A DNA stretch of 5,228 bases from Oscillospiraceae bacterium (GTDB taxonomy: Bacteria > Bacillota > Clostridia > Oscillospirales > Oscillospiraceae), in contig CACXCV010000014.1 in the NCBI GenBank assembly GCA_902766215.1, positions 1-5,228 of the forward strand, given 5' to 3'. Numbering within the stretch: the first letter of the stretch is position 1; the number at the start of each line of letters is the position of its first letter. Below, piece after piece: positions 4,977 through 5,228 of this stretch. The notes below the pieces were generated by a model. That model saw only the letters and a list, made by a program, of their open reading frames with translations, did not search any database and had not been told where the DNA came from. A program made the translations under genes and the position numbers.

Positions 4977-5228
4977 TTAAAACTGTACGGGCTGCATCTG
5001 GCCCGCCTCGTCGGTGGCGCAGATTGCAAAGGTGCGCTCGACAAAATCGACGGTCAGCTCGGCCGCCTGCGCGCCGTTCTCGCGGCGGATGTGCAGGTGC
5101 CGGTCGTCGCTGGGCAGCAGGATAAACGCCCCGTCAAAAGCCGGATGCACATTGCGGAAGCGCATCATCGCCAGCAGCTTCTGCACCACCGGACGCTGTA
5201 CCTCGCCGGCCACCTCTTCGCGGGTGTA
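4977..5228 (-). CDS. Sucrose phosphorylase (GH13 family), C-terminal end only
   Basis: The frame enters from the right edge with YTREEVAGE and ends in TAA at 4977-4979, giving the last 83 residues of a protein usually about 480-500 long. RPVVQKLLAMMRFRN followed by HPAFDG is the characteristic end of the catalytic domain in sucrose phosphorylases. The final beta-rich stretch (about residues 31-75 of the fragment) corresponds to their small C-terminal domain. The family converts sucrose and phosphate to alpha-glucose-1-phosphate and fructose in the cytoplasm. All catalytic residues lie outside the window, so close relatives with other acceptors (sucrose-6-phosphate or glucosylglycerate phosphorylase) cannot be excluded. 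A terminator follows eight nt after the stop. The adjacent GH32 enzyme fits a sucrose or fructan locus. Confidence 0.85.
   Translation of the reverse strand, partial: YTREEVAGEVQRPVVQKLLAMMRFRNVHPAFDGAFILLPSDDRHLHIRRENGAQAAELTVDFVERTFAICATDEAGQMQPVQF

Overview
The window looks like chromosome of a GC-rich gut Firmicute, most likely in or near the Oscillospiraceae/Ruminococcaceae (inferred from base composition, codon choice and gene families; no marker gene is present). Every supported gene lies on the minus strand, so transcription runs from right to left. There are two compartments. Bases 1 to about 650 are clearly less GC-rich and hold decayed remains of an integrative/conjugative-type mobile element. 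Bases from about 808 to 5228 are very GC-rich and hold an intact sucrose/fructan utilisation cluster.

Right compartment, in transcription order: the last 83 residues of a sucrose phosphorylase (4977-5228), a strong intergenic hairpin that can terminate in both directions (4920-4969), a 501-residue serine hydrolase of the class C beta-lactamase fold (3375-4880), a 527-residue GH32 beta-fructosidase only 18 nt downstream (1773-3356), and a 262-residue alpha/beta-hydrolase esterase after a 73-nt gap (911-1699). None of the three complete proteins has a visible signal peptide, so they are probably cytoplasmic and act on imported sugars. Sucrose phosphorylase would split sucrose to glucose-1-phosphate and fructose. 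The GH32 enzyme would release fructose from sucrose or short fructans. The two serine esterase-type enzymes have no proven substrate, but their place beside GH32 suggests acyl groups are removed from esterified sugars; this is inference.

Left compartment: a strong ribosome-binding site (141-149) precedes a start codon at 132. The reading frame opens with about 15 residues and then breaks at an A run into a segment resembling the C-terminal region of a large serine recombinase, which runs off the left edge. Overlapping this start by ATGA is the 3' end of a replication-initiation (replisome-organizer type) gene. Its coding sequence can be followed rightwards only by changing frame at about 433-436 and 541, and across an in-frame TGA at 574-576. 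The element is therefore a decaying relic, or the assembly has homopolymer errors there. Between it and the esterase, about 577-907 holds no supported gene but has two stable hairpins and a short protein-like tail in frame with the esterase.

I see no CRISPR array, rRNA or tRNA gene, complete insertion sequence, or clearly new defence or regulatory system. The most useful leads are the serine hydrolase/GH32/esterase set, the in-frame tail after the esterase stop, and the fusion of two mobile-element genes at the left edge.
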